From Jeotgalibaca sp052266715 (GTDB lineage: Bacteria; Bacillota; Bacilli; Lactobacillales; Aerococcaceae), in assembly GCA_052266715.1 (NCBI GenBank), contig JBQPRB010000001.1: a stretch of 64,000 nucleotides of DNA. One strand, 5' to 3'. Shown piece after piece: positions 18,346 through 26,422 of the stretch; position 1 is the first letter of the stretch; every line of letters begins with the position of its first letter. The position numbers were made by a program, and so were the translations under genes. Below the pieces are notes generated by a model. The model was not told where the DNA came from, did no database searches, and saw only the letters and a program-made list of their open reading frames with translations.

Positions 18346-18980
18346 CAATTATTCAATCCACCAAATCCGTTAAATAAGTAGATGCCAAGGACTGCGTTAA
18401 AGGCAGTTGCCGCAAACACACTAAAGCGTTCAGGTATGCCAGAGTATGCTTCTGGGACGACGCCAGTACCGATCGCCCCCAGGAACATGAATACCAAAGC
18501 AGCGAATGCCCAAATGGCTAGCTTTTGGTACGCCCTATCTTGGAAACCGCCAATGATAATTGTAACCAATGATAGGATCGAAAAGAGAACAATCAAGGCG
18601 GTTACCACATAAATGTGAATGGCATCCTGCAGTGTTTCTGCGTGCCCGCTAGTGGATAATGGAAACATCGCATAGCCAACAGCTGAAATCCAATTCATGA
18701 TTCCAAATAAATAGATACCTATCCTTAAAGTTTTGGTCAGACGATTTTCAACATAGACACAAACCAGAGTGATGGCAACAACCCCGGCGGTATTGTAGAC
18801 ACTCGCTAGTTGTTGCCATAACATGCGCGAAGGAGCATCTTGGGCGCTCAGATCACTGACTGCCTGCGACATCCCATCATACCCCGGATAAGCATTGGGC
18901 GAAAAAAGAACAGCTACTATATAAGAAATCAAACTAATGGGACCCAGAAGCCCGAGCCGATGAATCAATTTCCTCTTCAC
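18345..18980 (-). CDS. DUF998 membrane protein
   Basis: A 211-residue protein with six membrane segments. The sequence YPGYDGMSQAVSDLSAQDAPSR after the first segment is characteristic of DUF998. The start is GTG and overlaps the TGA of the upstream lipoprotein gene (GTGA), so translation of the two is coupled. The function is unknown. The coupling suggests that it works with the DUF5050 lipoprotein at the cell surface. Confidence 0.75.
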   Translation of the reverse strand: MKRKLIHRLGLLGPISLISYIVAVLFSPNAYPGYDGMSQAVSDLSAQDAPSRMLWQQLASVYNTAGVVAITLVCVYVENRLTKTLRIGIYLFGIMNWISAVGYAMFPLSTSGHAETLQDAIHIYVVTALIVLFSILSLVTIIIGGFQDRAYQKLAIWAFAALVFMFLGAIGTGVVPEAYSGIPERFSVFAATAFNAVLGIYLFNGFGGLNN

Positions 18981-19969
18981 TTAACTTCCGTCCTTTCAGT
19001 ACCATCCGTTTTTATTTTATACATGATCGCCTCACCATCGCTCTTGTAAGTAAGGTAGTAAATCCATCCATCCGCTATACCTGACGCGAATATTGCATCC
19101 TCATTCAGCTTGGTTTTCCCTGTTCCATCTGTCTTTATTTTAAATATTCCAGGCTCCGTTTTCCGCGTAAAGTAAATCCAACTACCTACTACATTCAACC
19201 CACCAATATCGTTATCGTCCACAATCTGAGTTTGTTCGGTGCCGTCCGTTTTTATTTTGTACATCACGGTCTCATCAACACTGTAAGCAACATAATAAAT
19301 CCAATCATCTACAACAACGATGGAAATGTGGTTCCCCTCACTTACCTTCGTTCTTTCTGTCCCATCCGTTTTTATCTTATAGATATCGCCGGGATTTGCC
19401 ATTTCGCCTTCTTCAATTTGTGTACTGCCGTAATAAATCCAATCTCCCACCACATAGATGGAGTAGACTGAACCCTCACCGTCCAGTTTGATTTTTTCGG
19501 TACCATCCGTTTTTATTTTATATAATTTGAAACCATCCTCTTCTTCAATAGCACTATAAATCCAGTCACCGACGACAACCGAACCAAAAAACACGCCATA
19601 CTCCATCCTGGTTCTCTCTGTCCCATCCGTCTTGATTTTATAGGAGCTTGGCGGCTCTGACTCTGCGACTTCCGGGAAATTAAAATAGTAAATCCAGTCA
19701 CCCACAACATTCATGTTATAGGGAGAATCATCATTCAGCTTCATTTTTTCACTGCCATCGGTTTTCATTTTGTACAAACCATAGTTTGCCAAATGCGTAT
19801 AATAAATCCAGTCACCTTGTTGCGCGACAACGCCGCCATTATTCAAATTACCTGATGTGTTTCCATAAGTATTCAAGGGTGGCGGGTTTTTTGGGTTATC
19901 AGCAGTGCATCCAATAGTAAAGGTCAAAGAAAAGAAGCATATAAATATTACGCTCATAATCTTTTTCAC
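18977..19969 (-). CDS. Lipoprotein with DUF5050-type beta-propeller repeats
   Basis: About 330 residues. A signal peptide with lipobox TFTIGC precedes a Pro/Asn-rich linker, then about eight repeats of roughly 40 residues built round GDWIYY and YKIKTDGTE. These are DUF5050 modules, which fold as a beta-propeller. The longer open frame begins before the signal peptide. GGAGG and the GTG at 19969 give a start right at the lipoprotein signal. The role is unknown; a surface binding or sensing role is likely. Coupled to the DUF998 gene. Confidence 0.8.
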   Translation of the reverse strand: MKKIMSVIFICFFSLTFTIGCTADNPKNPPPLNTYGNTSGNLNNGGVVAQQGDWIYYTHLANYGLYKMKTDGSEKMKLNDDSPYNMNVVGDWIYYFNFPEVAESEPPSSYKIKTDGTERTRMEYGVFFGSVVVGDWIYSAIEEEDGFKLYKIKTDGTEKIKLDGEGSVYSIYVVGDWIYYGSTQIEEGEMANPGDIYKIKTDGTERTKVSEGNHISIVVVDDWIYYVAYSVDETVMYKIKTDGTEQTQIVDDNDIGGLNVVGSWIYFTRKTEPGIFKIKTDGTGKTKLNEDAIFASGIADGWIYYLTYKSDGEAIMYKIKTDGTERTEVK

Positions 19970-20041
19970 TTTTTCCCCTCCTCTTTCCCTAGAAAATTTA
20001 AAGCGTACTTCTCGCTTGCAAGCACAACGACCAAAAAGAAA

Positions 20042-20087
20042 TCTCGGTGGCAAGAATCCTATCGAATAAGGTTCTTGCCCACCGAGA
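20042..20087 (-). terminator. Terminator after FMN reductase gene
   Basis: A long interrupted stem (CTCGGTGGCAAGAA with its near-complement) lies just after the stop codon on the minus strand. Confidence 0.75.
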
Positions 20088-20102
20088 GGACAGTCTAATA
20101 TT

Positions 20103-20669
20103 TTATTTGTTTTCACGGAGTGGTTTCAAGGCTGTGGACCAGGCAACCACTTGGTCAAGCATCGCGTGGGCAGTATCCGCGTGGATATCAGCCGGTGCGA
20201 AGACACTCATATTTTCGAAGTCGGTAAATAGGGACATAGCCGGGTGCGTGCGCACATCTGCGACTTGCAATTCCGCCAAAATAACGCGTAAAGCTTCCGC
20301 AGCACGGACTCCACCGGTCGAACCGTAGCTGACGATGCCGGCAGCCTTGTTGTTCCATTCCGGGTAGAGATAATCGATGGCGTTTTTCAAAGCTGACGTT
20401 ACGCCGTGGTTGTATTCAGGAGTAATAAAGACGTAGCCATCCATCTCCGCAATCTTTTCGGACCAAGGAATGGCTTCGGGTGTCACATAATCTTGACTGT
20501 AGGCTGCGGAAATAGGTTCTGCATACATTGGTAAATTAAATGTCTTGATGTCAATCACCTCATACTCGGCGTCCCCTCTGGGATCAGCTAATCTTTTCAA
20601 AGCTTCAGCCACTTGCAGACTGTTCCGGTTGGGACGTGTGCTACCTGTAATAATACCAATTTTTAACAT
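20103..20669 (-). CDS. NADPH-dependent FMN reductase family protein
   Basis: A 188-residue flavodoxin-like reductase. GSTRPNRNS near residue 10 binds the FMN phosphate, the TPEYNHGVTSALKNAIDYL stretch is the family signature, and SYGSTGG follows. Such enzymes reduce FMN, quinones, azo dyes or chromate with NADPH. GGAGG precedes the ATG. It is a single-gene unit. Confidence 0.88.
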   Translation of the reverse strand: MLKIGIITGSTRPNRNSLQVAEALKRLADPRGDAEYEVIDIKTFNLPMYAEPISAAYSQDYVTPEAIPWSEKIAEMDGYVFITPEYNHGVTSALKNAIDYLYPEWNNKAAGIVSYGSTGGVRAAEALRVILAELQVADVRTHPAMSLFTDFENMSVFAPADIHADTAHAMLDQVVAWSTALKPLRENK

Positions 20670-20812
20670 GAATTTTCCTCCTATACCCTCTTTTTTTTAT
20701 GGCGTCATTATGATCAGTCCATATTATTAGTTTACATCATTTGGTAGCGCTTTACAAAAAGCGGCTCCTGAAGTGCTTATAGCCTACGTAAAATTAAATA
20801 GAACATAAACGC

Positions 20813-20847
20813 TGCACAACTTCGAGGTACATTGCTATAGTTGTGCA
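20813..20847 (+). promoter_or_regulatory. Hairpin in the clc leader
   Basis: TGCACAACT and its complement AGTTGTGCA are separated by about 15 bases, some 75 bases before the clc start codon. It is not followed by a T run. It could be an operator or a leader structure. No fluoride-riboswitch consensus was found. Confidence 0.35.
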
Positions 20848-20921
20848 CTAAGGGAATAGCAACCCACCCTTTTAATCCTTTTGAATCAGGCGTACAATGG
20901 TTAATTGGAGGTTGGTTGTAT

Positions 20922-22223
20922 ATGAAAGAAAAAAGACTGGATTTTAAAGTAGGTTTACTAAGTATTTTGTCGGGTTTACTGGTTGGCGTGGTCGTGAGCG
21001 CCTTCCGTTTGATGATTCCGATATTGACGGGACTCGTTAATGAGCTCATTTTGTTCGGCCAAGAAAGTTGGCTTCATACGCTATTATTTATTTTAATCTT
21101 CTCGATGATCGGCCTTGTTGTATCATGGAACGTTAAAAAAGAGCCGATGATAGGTGGATCAGGTATCCCCCAAGTAGCGGGGAAATTGAGTGGCAAGCTG
21201 GATTTTGCTTGGAATTCCATTTTGGTTCATAAATTAATGGGTGGGATTTTGACCATCGGATCTGGACTAACGGTCGGCCGGGAAGGCCCCTCTGTCCAGA
21301 TTGGTGCCGCCATCGGGCAAGGTGTTGCTGAAAAGAATAACTTGAGTGTGCCCAATCAAAAATACCTGATTGTAGGTGCAGCCGGAGCGGGGATGGCCGC
21401 AGCTTTTAATTCACCTGTTTCCGGGATTATATTCGCATTGGAGGAACTGTTGAAAAAGACTTCCCGCAGAGGGTTTTTGTCCAGTTCCTTGACCATCATT
21501 ACCGCAACGCTCGTTTCTGTGGCATTATTGGGCAGCAAGTTTACCCTGTCCATCCCTATTTCCCTTGAGCTACCGGGAAAAGATTATCCTTACTTGGTTC
21601 TCTTGGGCGTCATCATAGGTTTATCCGGAGTTTTCTTCAACAAAGTGATTCTCACCGGTAAGCACCTTTATGCCAAATGGTCTGTTTCGACCACCATTAA
21701 ATGTATCTTTCCCTTTTTCGTGACGGCGCTCTTTTTATTGTGGGATCCCCGTCTGCTGGGTTCTGGGGAACATTTCATTTTGATGCCTTTCGAGGGAAAT
21801 GCGACTTTCGCAACCTTGGTAATCTTTTATTTCGTAAAATTATTCTTGTTGGTTGTGGCCTTTGCATCGGGATTACCAGGCGGTATTTTCTTCCCCTTGC
21901 TTGCACTTGGTTCCCTTGCCGGAAACATTGTCGGTACAGGGTTATTGATGGGTGGGATGATTGATCAAAACACCCTCCTCGTCTTTACCGTCGTCGCCAT
22001 GGCCGCCCATTTCGCTGCCATTGTGCGCGCTCCCCTCACCGGGATTTTTTTGATATTGGAGATGACAGGCGGTTCGATCAATTACCTTCTACCTGTTGCA
22101 TTGGTCACCTTCATCGCCTACTTCATAGCCGAGCTTTGCCAATCCGATCCGATTTATGAATCGCTGTTGGAATTGATGTTAGCGGGTAAGACAAACGAAA
22201 GAGAGTGGGAAAAAGGCGTTTAG
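20922..22223 (+). CDS. ClC-family H+/Cl- exchange transporter
   Basis: A protein of about 433 residues with ten or more membrane helices. The three selectivity-filter sequences are present in order: GGSGIPQV, GREGPSVQ and GLPGGIFFP. The gating glutamate is in GREGP. The frame extends 27 codons upstream, but GGAGG lies ten bases before the ATG at 20922. No C-terminal CBS domains are present, so it is the short bacterial type. It likely exchanges chloride for protons, with a role in acid resistance. Confidence 0.92.
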   Translation: MKEKRLDFKVGLLSILSGLLVGVVVSAFRLMIPILTGLVNELILFGQESWLHTLLFILIFSMIGLVVSWNVKKEPMIGGSGIPQVAGKLSGKLDFAWNSILVHKLMGGILTIGSGLTVGREGPSVQIGAAIGQGVAEKNNLSVPNQKYLIVGAAGAGMAAAFNSPVSGIIFALEELLKKTSRRGFLSSSLTIITATLVSVALLGSKFTLSIPISLELPGKDYPYLVLLGVIIGLSGVFFNKVILTGKHLYAKWSVSTTIKCIFPFFVTALFLLWDPRLLGSGEHFILMPFEGNATFATLVIFYFVKLFLLVVAFASGLPGGIFFPLLALGSLAGNIVGTGLLMGGMIDQNTLLVFTVVAMAAHFAAIVRAPLTGIFLILEMTGGSINYLLPVALVTFIAYFIAELCQSDPIYESLLELMLAGKTNEREWEKGV

Positions 22224-22305
22224 CCCCGGATCACTGGAGCGAATAATGCTCAGATGGTCTGCGACCATCTGAGCATTATTCGTGAAGTGACGCCGGGGCT
22301 GCCTT
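22222..22305 (+). terminator. Very long inverted repeat after clc
   Basis: A 20-bp perfect stem with a 3-base loop (22240-22259 with 22263-22282) is flanked by an outer 8-bp pair (22222-22229 with 22293-22300). The outer stem starts inside the stop codon. The T run after it is short (CTTTT). It acts as a terminator or as an mRNA stabiliser. Confidence 0.7.
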
Positions 22306-22343
22306 TTGAGCACGTTTACGAAGCAAATATTCGGTTAAATAGA

Positions 22344-22378
22344 GGGGGCTGGGAGTTATTTCTCAGCCCCTTTCCTAC
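22344..22378. terminator. Bidirectional terminator before the arr gene 3' end
   Basis: The stem GGGGCTG/CAGCCCC with a short loop lies between the convergent clc and arr genes. Confidence 0.7.
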
Positions 22379-22380
22379 GT

Positions 22381-23130
22381 TTAATTGATAATCTCACCTT
22401 TGTTTTGGGCCAGTTTTTCTTCCCATTCCTGCCGCTCTGCTGGGGTCAGTTTGGCCCAGTTGGTTACTTCTCCCAAAACCCGCAGTGGTTCCACCGAACG
22501 ATACGAGCGCGTTAAGTTACCCGGGAATTTCTTGTCCGTTACATTTGGATCATTTTCGAATTCACCGGTCGGTTCTACCAGATAAACACGGTCTTCCCCT
22601 TCACCCTTGGCCAACGCTGCCGCAAGGCCCGCACCATTGATGTTGGCAGTGAAATAAATATGGTTCATTTTAAAATCCGACGCGTAATTGGAATTTTTAC
22701 CCGCTATCAGCAAATCACCCCGCTGTAAATTAGCCTTGGTTCCATGGTAAAAAGGCCCCACATCAGTGGGCTTACCTTGAAAGGTATGCGCCAATTCAGT
22801 ATTTTTCCGCGCATTTTCAGGGTCATTCATCGCTCTATAACAGTCGGCAATCGCAAAATATAATGTCGGATATGCACTCTTGACGTTATCGTCATTTATT
22901 TTTCGCGCAAAGGCCAGGGACTTTTCTAGCCATTCTAGCTTATCAGCGGTATTTTTCTGCCTTATCCCGAAATGATAGGCAGTAATAAACTTTTCAAAGT
23001 CATTCGTTGCTTGGTCCCAGGCTCCGTATAAAGTCGCCATTGCAGCAGCGCGGTTGCCATCTTCTTCCAGGGCCATCCCTCGCATGCAGAGCTGGATAAT
23101 CGGGTTACTCGGATTAAATTTCATAGTCAT
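22381..23130 (-). CDS. arr: Rifampin ADP-ribosyltransferase (Arr) with helical N-terminal domain
   Basis: 249 residues. The C-terminal half (about 125-245) is an Arr domain: GPFYHGTKANLQRGD, the NHIYFTANINGAGLAAALAKGE stretch, VYLVEPTGEFENDPN and GNLTRSYRS, all typical of enzymes that ADP-ribosylate the C23 hydroxyl of rifamycins using NAD. The N-terminal 115 residues are a helical, TPR-like domain that the short mycobacterial Arr lacks. The start is ATG at 23130 or 23124; GGAGG lies 4 and 10 bases upstream, so 23124 is equally possible. It lies next to an IS element. Resistance is inferred. Confidence 0.85.
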   Translation of the reverse strand: MTMKFNPSNPIIQLCMRGMALEEDGNRAAAMATLYGAWDQATNDFEKFITAYHFGIRQKNTADKLEWLEKSLAFARKINDDNVKSAYPTLYFAIADCYRAMNDPENARKNTELAHTFQGKPTDVGPFYHGTKANLQRGDLLIAGKNSNYASDFKMNHIYFTANINGAGLAAALAKGEGEDRVYLVEPTGEFENDPNVTDKKFPGNLTRSYRSVEPLRVLGEVTNWAKLTPAERQEWEEKLAQNKGEIIN

Positions 23131-23195
23131 GTTGCCTCCCCCTATATGATGGGTATGTGAGCGTTACTCGATTGATAATCTTATCGCTGACTGCT

Positions 23196-23430
23196 CCCCA
23201 TGGATAAATCCAGGGGGTTCCCAGGGCGGTTGGGACGTCACGGACCGTACTGGCGGCGTTCCCATGAATCACTTCGTGGAGGTAACGCCGTTTTTCTAAC
23301 TCCGTTCTATTCCCAAAAGCCCGGTGACTTTCTCAACAAGGTATCCGTTGACACCATTGGCGTTGAAGGCTCGCAGCTGAACCATTTGTGGTTGGTTTAT
23401 TGTTTATGCAAATTGAAAGTCCCGCAGCCC
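23196..23430 (-). ncRNA. Candidate omega RNA (reRNA) of the TnpB element
   Basis: In IS605-type elements the guide RNA spans the tnpB 3' end and the right end of the element. Here the region after the tnpB stop codon holds GC-rich pairable sequence and ends in the hairpin CCCCCTGGAT-TT-ATCCATGGGG. The guide would be the flanking sequence below 23190. This is inferred from element layout, not from a covariance search. Confidence 0.4.
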
Positions 23431-24916
23431 GAAGTTGCTGGACTGGGGTTGTGTCGCTCGGCAGAGTGTCTGGATACAGGTATCATGGTGCGTCAGGAAG
23501 GCCGCGAAGGTAGCGGTGCAGCTGGTTCGGTCGGTTTCTTTCAGGGATGGTTGGCTGTTCTGCAGCAGAAACGCACTGTACAGGTCGCGCTGGACCCGTT
23601 GGTCGCCCACGAGGGTGGTGCGTTCATCGCGTGTCTTCTTGATATACGTATCGTCCACATGGTTGTACTGGCTGGCACGGAATTGGAATGTGTCCACCTT
23701 GTGCAGGGCGCCCCCCTCCTGGGGAGCCTTCTGCTTGAGGATGGCGACCAGCATGCCGGGGGCATGGTAGCCAATGGACTTGCCGTAGCGGCCCTTGCGG
23801 TTGAAACGCCCGTCCTTGTTGAGGGTGGTTTCCTGGGCCCGCTTCATCAGCGCCCTGAAGTCCATGTCCTCCACGTAGAGCTGGTTGCCCATCTGGAGGA
23901 TGGTGTTGGCGGTCTTGTTATGGGCTGTTTTCAATGCCACCGCCCGACGGCGGTAGCGGTCCTTCAAGCGGAACAGCGTTCAGGTAATGGTTGCTCCGCA
24001 CCCAGGTCAATGTGCCGCCCCGCTTGACGGTGCCGTCCGGGTTGAAGTTGGCGGGGTTTGTTGCCCGCCGGCTCCGGTCGAGTTGGCGCTTCAACCGGCG
24101 AATCGCACGATCATAGGTTTTCCCTTCCGGGAACAGCTCTTTCAGGAGGACGCCGTCCGCGCCTGCCACCGCGACGGTGGAGGTGCCGATGTCCATGCCC
24201 ACTGCTTGTGGCGGGCTCGGATTCCGACGGGGATGGCCCGTATTGTTGACGCGTTTCACGGGCGGGATGCCTTCCAGCACCAGTTGCAGGAAGTAGCGGT
24301 TACCGCCCGTGAATGCCTTGCGCACGATGCGGCAATACTTCACCCGATGCTGGGCCAGTGATTCCTGGACGAACAGGTCGTTGACGCGGATTTTGACGGG
24401 CAGGACCAGCCCGTTCCACTCGACACGGTCACCCTTGAAGCGGATGCCTGAGCCGTTGCTTTTGCCTTCCATGGACTCTAATTGACCGAACTTCTTGAAG
24501 CGAACCTGCTTGCCTTTTCCGTACAGGAGGGCGGACACGCTCTGCCAGACTGTAGTGGCGATTTTCTGGGCGGTGAAGCTATCGATGTGCTTGCCGTACG
24601 CAAGGCGCATCCGCCCAATATAGGCGTGCAGGGCGTACTCCGTCAGGCCGAAGGTCTTCTGGATGGCGTGCAGCTCCTTGTTGCACGCCGTCTCGCGCAT
24701 TTTGTCCTTCGCTTGAATGGCCATACGGCGTTCGACCAGTGTTTTCCGGTAGCGGCGGTTCTTGTACAGCTCGTCCAGCTGCGTCCGCGCATGGAACAAG
24801 GTCTTGTTGTACAGACGTTCTGCGATGCCAAAGCGCTTATCCAGGACTGCCGATTCGTTTTGGTGCGTGACAAGCCGTAGCTCTACCACGAACGAAGGTG
24901 TTTTGCTTTTGGCCAT
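23404..24916 (-). pseudogene. tnpB: TnpB-family RNA-guided endonuclease gene, frameshifted
   Basis: Two reading frames together give one TnpB. The upstream frame (24916 down to the shift) holds the N-terminal helical and beta regions and the first RuvC aspartate in VGMDIGTS (residue 242). The downstream frame carries the RuvC glutamate region VEDMDF and the last aspartate in VQRDLYSAF. The match jumps frame at about 23975, where SNHYLNA is followed in the other frame by FRLKDRY; one base extra or two missing. The C-terminal zinc finger of many TnpBs is absent. AAGGAGG precedes the ATG. Confidence 0.85.
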
Positions 24917-24949
24917 GCGTGCCCCTCCTTCCTTGATGACGAAACATCT

Positions 24950-25360
24950 TTACTGGCGTTGTGAGGTCTTTTGGCTTTGGATGTACTGCTTAATCCTTTC
25001 AAGCGGTGCGCCACCCACGGTGGAAACGAAGTAGCTGTTCGTCCAAAGTGTGGGGAGCTTCGTTGTCAGTTCCTTGAATTCCTGCCTCAGCACACGGGAA
25101 GAAACTCCCTTGATGCGTTTCACTGCTTTGTGGACCCCGAATTGTGGGTCCACATCCAAAAGAAGATGAACGTGGTCCGGCATGATTTCCATTTCCTGGA
25201 TTTCGACGGATAGGGCGGCACACGTTTCCACAATGAGCTCCTTTAAGCGTGCCGCTATTGGTCCAACCAGGACCTTTCGCCGATATTTGGGACACCAGAC
25301 GATATGGTAGGTACAGGAATAAGTGATGTTATTGTTTGATTTGTATTTTCTATTCTCCAT
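24950..25360 (-). CDS. tnpA: IS200-family Y1 transposase TnpA
   Basis: About 136 residues, the usual length for Y1 transposases. The HUH motif is HVHLLL (MPDHVHLLLDV) in the middle and the catalytic tyrosine lies in ERIKQYIQSQ near the C-terminus. It cuts and joins single-stranded DNA at the element ends. An in-frame TTG stands two codons upstream of the ATG at 25360. No good ribosome site is visible. It appears intact, so it could still mobilise the element. Confidence 0.9.
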   Translation of the reverse strand: MENRKYKSNNNITYSCTYHIVWCPKYRRKVLVGPIAARLKELIVETCAALSVEIQEMEIMPDHVHLLLDVDPQFGVHKAVKRIKGVSSRVLRQEFKELTTKLPTLWTNSYFVSTVGGAPLERIKQYIQSQKTSQRQ

Positions 25361-25440
25361 ACACAAATTATACTATACACCTCTACTTAATACGAATAAG
25401 TGCACGTCTTATATCCCCATAGCTGAAGCAAGGGGCTTTA

Positions 25441-25853
25441 CGACGCTATTTTGGTAATCGTCAGAAGTTCATGTTGTAACTCCGCCACTTTCCCATCTTC
25501 CAGCGTGACCGCAATCTGCCCAATAAAAGAGCCTTGCGAACCCGATTGAATAATCGTCGTATCCCCAACCCTAACAGGTTCTTTGAGGCGATTGTGGGTG
25601 TGCCCACTCAAACAAATATCTATCCCCTTCACTTGCTGCATCATTTTGACATCTTGGGGAAAGCCGGAGATGGGAGAGGACAATTATTAAATCTACGCCT
25701 TTTTCCTGGAGCTCTTTAACATAATGCGGAAGTTCTTCGTTTCCCAAAGTGAAATACAAACCTTCACTAAAATGGGCGGGCATGGTTTTGTCAATGATGG
25801 TAGCCGCAATTCCGATGACGCCAAGCCTTATACCGTGCTTTTCAACAATGGTA
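25441..25853 (-). pseudogene. 5'-nucleotidase (UshA-type) fragment
   Basis: Pieces of a 5'-nucleotidase/metallophosphatase gene. The frame from 25853 reads VIGIAATIIDKTMPAHFSEG and then NEELPHYVKELQEKGVDLIIVLSHL; after a one-base shift near 25665 it continues GFPQDVKMM, ICLSGHTHNRL and IIQSGSQGSFIG. The GHTH metal-binding motif is still readable. Both ends of the gene are missing: the IS left end cuts the 3' side and a hairpin replaces the 5' side. It is non-functional. Confidence 0.85.
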
Positions 25854-25867
25854 TAGGGTTCAAAATA

Positions 25868-25921
25868 AACAAGACCCTACAAAAGGTCTCTTTAAGCGAT
25901 TCCTTTTGTAGGGTCTTGTAT
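25868..25921. terminator. 17-bp perfect hairpin at the edge of the decayed region
   Basis: The stem 25870-25886 pairs perfectly with 25902-25918 (CAAGACCCTACAAAAGG and complement). On the minus strand it is followed by TTTATTTT. It stands where the upstream part of the 5'-nucleotidase gene should be, so it probably belongs to another lost gene. Confidence 0.6.
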
Positions 25922-25943
25922 ATGAACCACCCAAGTAGGTGTT

Positions 25944-25977
25944 CGATGGGACCAATTACCGGATATCCCGTCGCAAA
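25944..25977 (+). pseudogene. Scrap of a saccharopine-dehydrogenase-like gene
   Basis: 24 bases starting at 25944 are identical to part of the gene at 13973. The frame then continues with synonymous differences (CCC-GTC-GCA against CCA-GTA-GCT), encoding MGPITGYPVA in both. Nothing else of the gene is recognisable on either side. Confidence 0.6.
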
Positions 25978-25993
25978 TAAAAACAAACCTTAT

Positions 25994-26275
25994 TTAATAT
26001 ATTTCAAGCCAGAGGTTGACCAAAATCCTGTCCCCTGGTTTTTTGTTCAGACTTTTCCTAATTTCTTTATTGATTGAAATCAAATAATCTTCATCTGTTC
26101 TTGGAGCCAAATTGTGTTTGTCTAATTTATAATCATCCAACGTACCGCTCACTTTCATACTTCCCCATTGCCCTTTTAAATCTTTCGTACCAGGAATTTG
26201 AATATGGTAAGTCTACGCCCCAAAATTTTCTCTATATTTTAGTTCAAGTTCTTCATTGGCAACTAAATGAATCAT
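25994..26275 (-). pseudogene. DUF1905 domain gene with internal stop codon
   Basis: One continuous frame of 94 codons carries a single amber codon at 26213-26215, after residue 20. The rest reads as a DUF1905 domain: WGSMKVSGTLDDYKL, then LISINKEIRKSLNKKPGDRILV. A good ribosome site (GAGGAG) stands before the ATG at 26275. The downstream part has no start of its own with a ribosome site, so it is best called a pseudogene, though readthrough cannot be ruled out. It is not preserved as a single open frame. Confidence 0.75.
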
Positions 26276-26422
26276 TTTCCCACTCCTCTAAACACCAAAA
26301 ATGTCATCATACCTGTTAATCCTACTATATCTTTTCAAAAAATGCTTCATATGATTCCTTAATAATCCAACATCTTTTCGTATGATATAATATAAGATAC
26401 AAATAATCTGATTGAAAGAGGG

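Larger units (their letters stand above)
23190..25440 (-). mobile_element. IS200/IS605-family element (tnpA plus broken tnpB)
   Basis: The element has a Y1 transposase gene and a tnpB gene on the minus strand, with imperfect subterminal hairpins at both ends: left at 25415-25435 (CCCC to GGGG), right at 23196-23217 (10 bp, one mismatch). The segment is clearly richer in GC than its flanks, so it has been acquired. The exact ends are not determined; these coordinates are estimates. The left end cuts a 5'-nucleotidase remnant. The right end lies near the arr ribosome site. Confidence 0.85.

Noticed and set aside
20740..20921. Fluoride riboswitch before the ClC gene
   Set aside because: The expected conserved bases are absent; only a simple hairpin is present.
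23200..24880. Long plus-strand open frames across the insertion element
   Set aside because: They are antisense shadows of the GC-rich tnpB gene with no ribosome site and no protein-like features.
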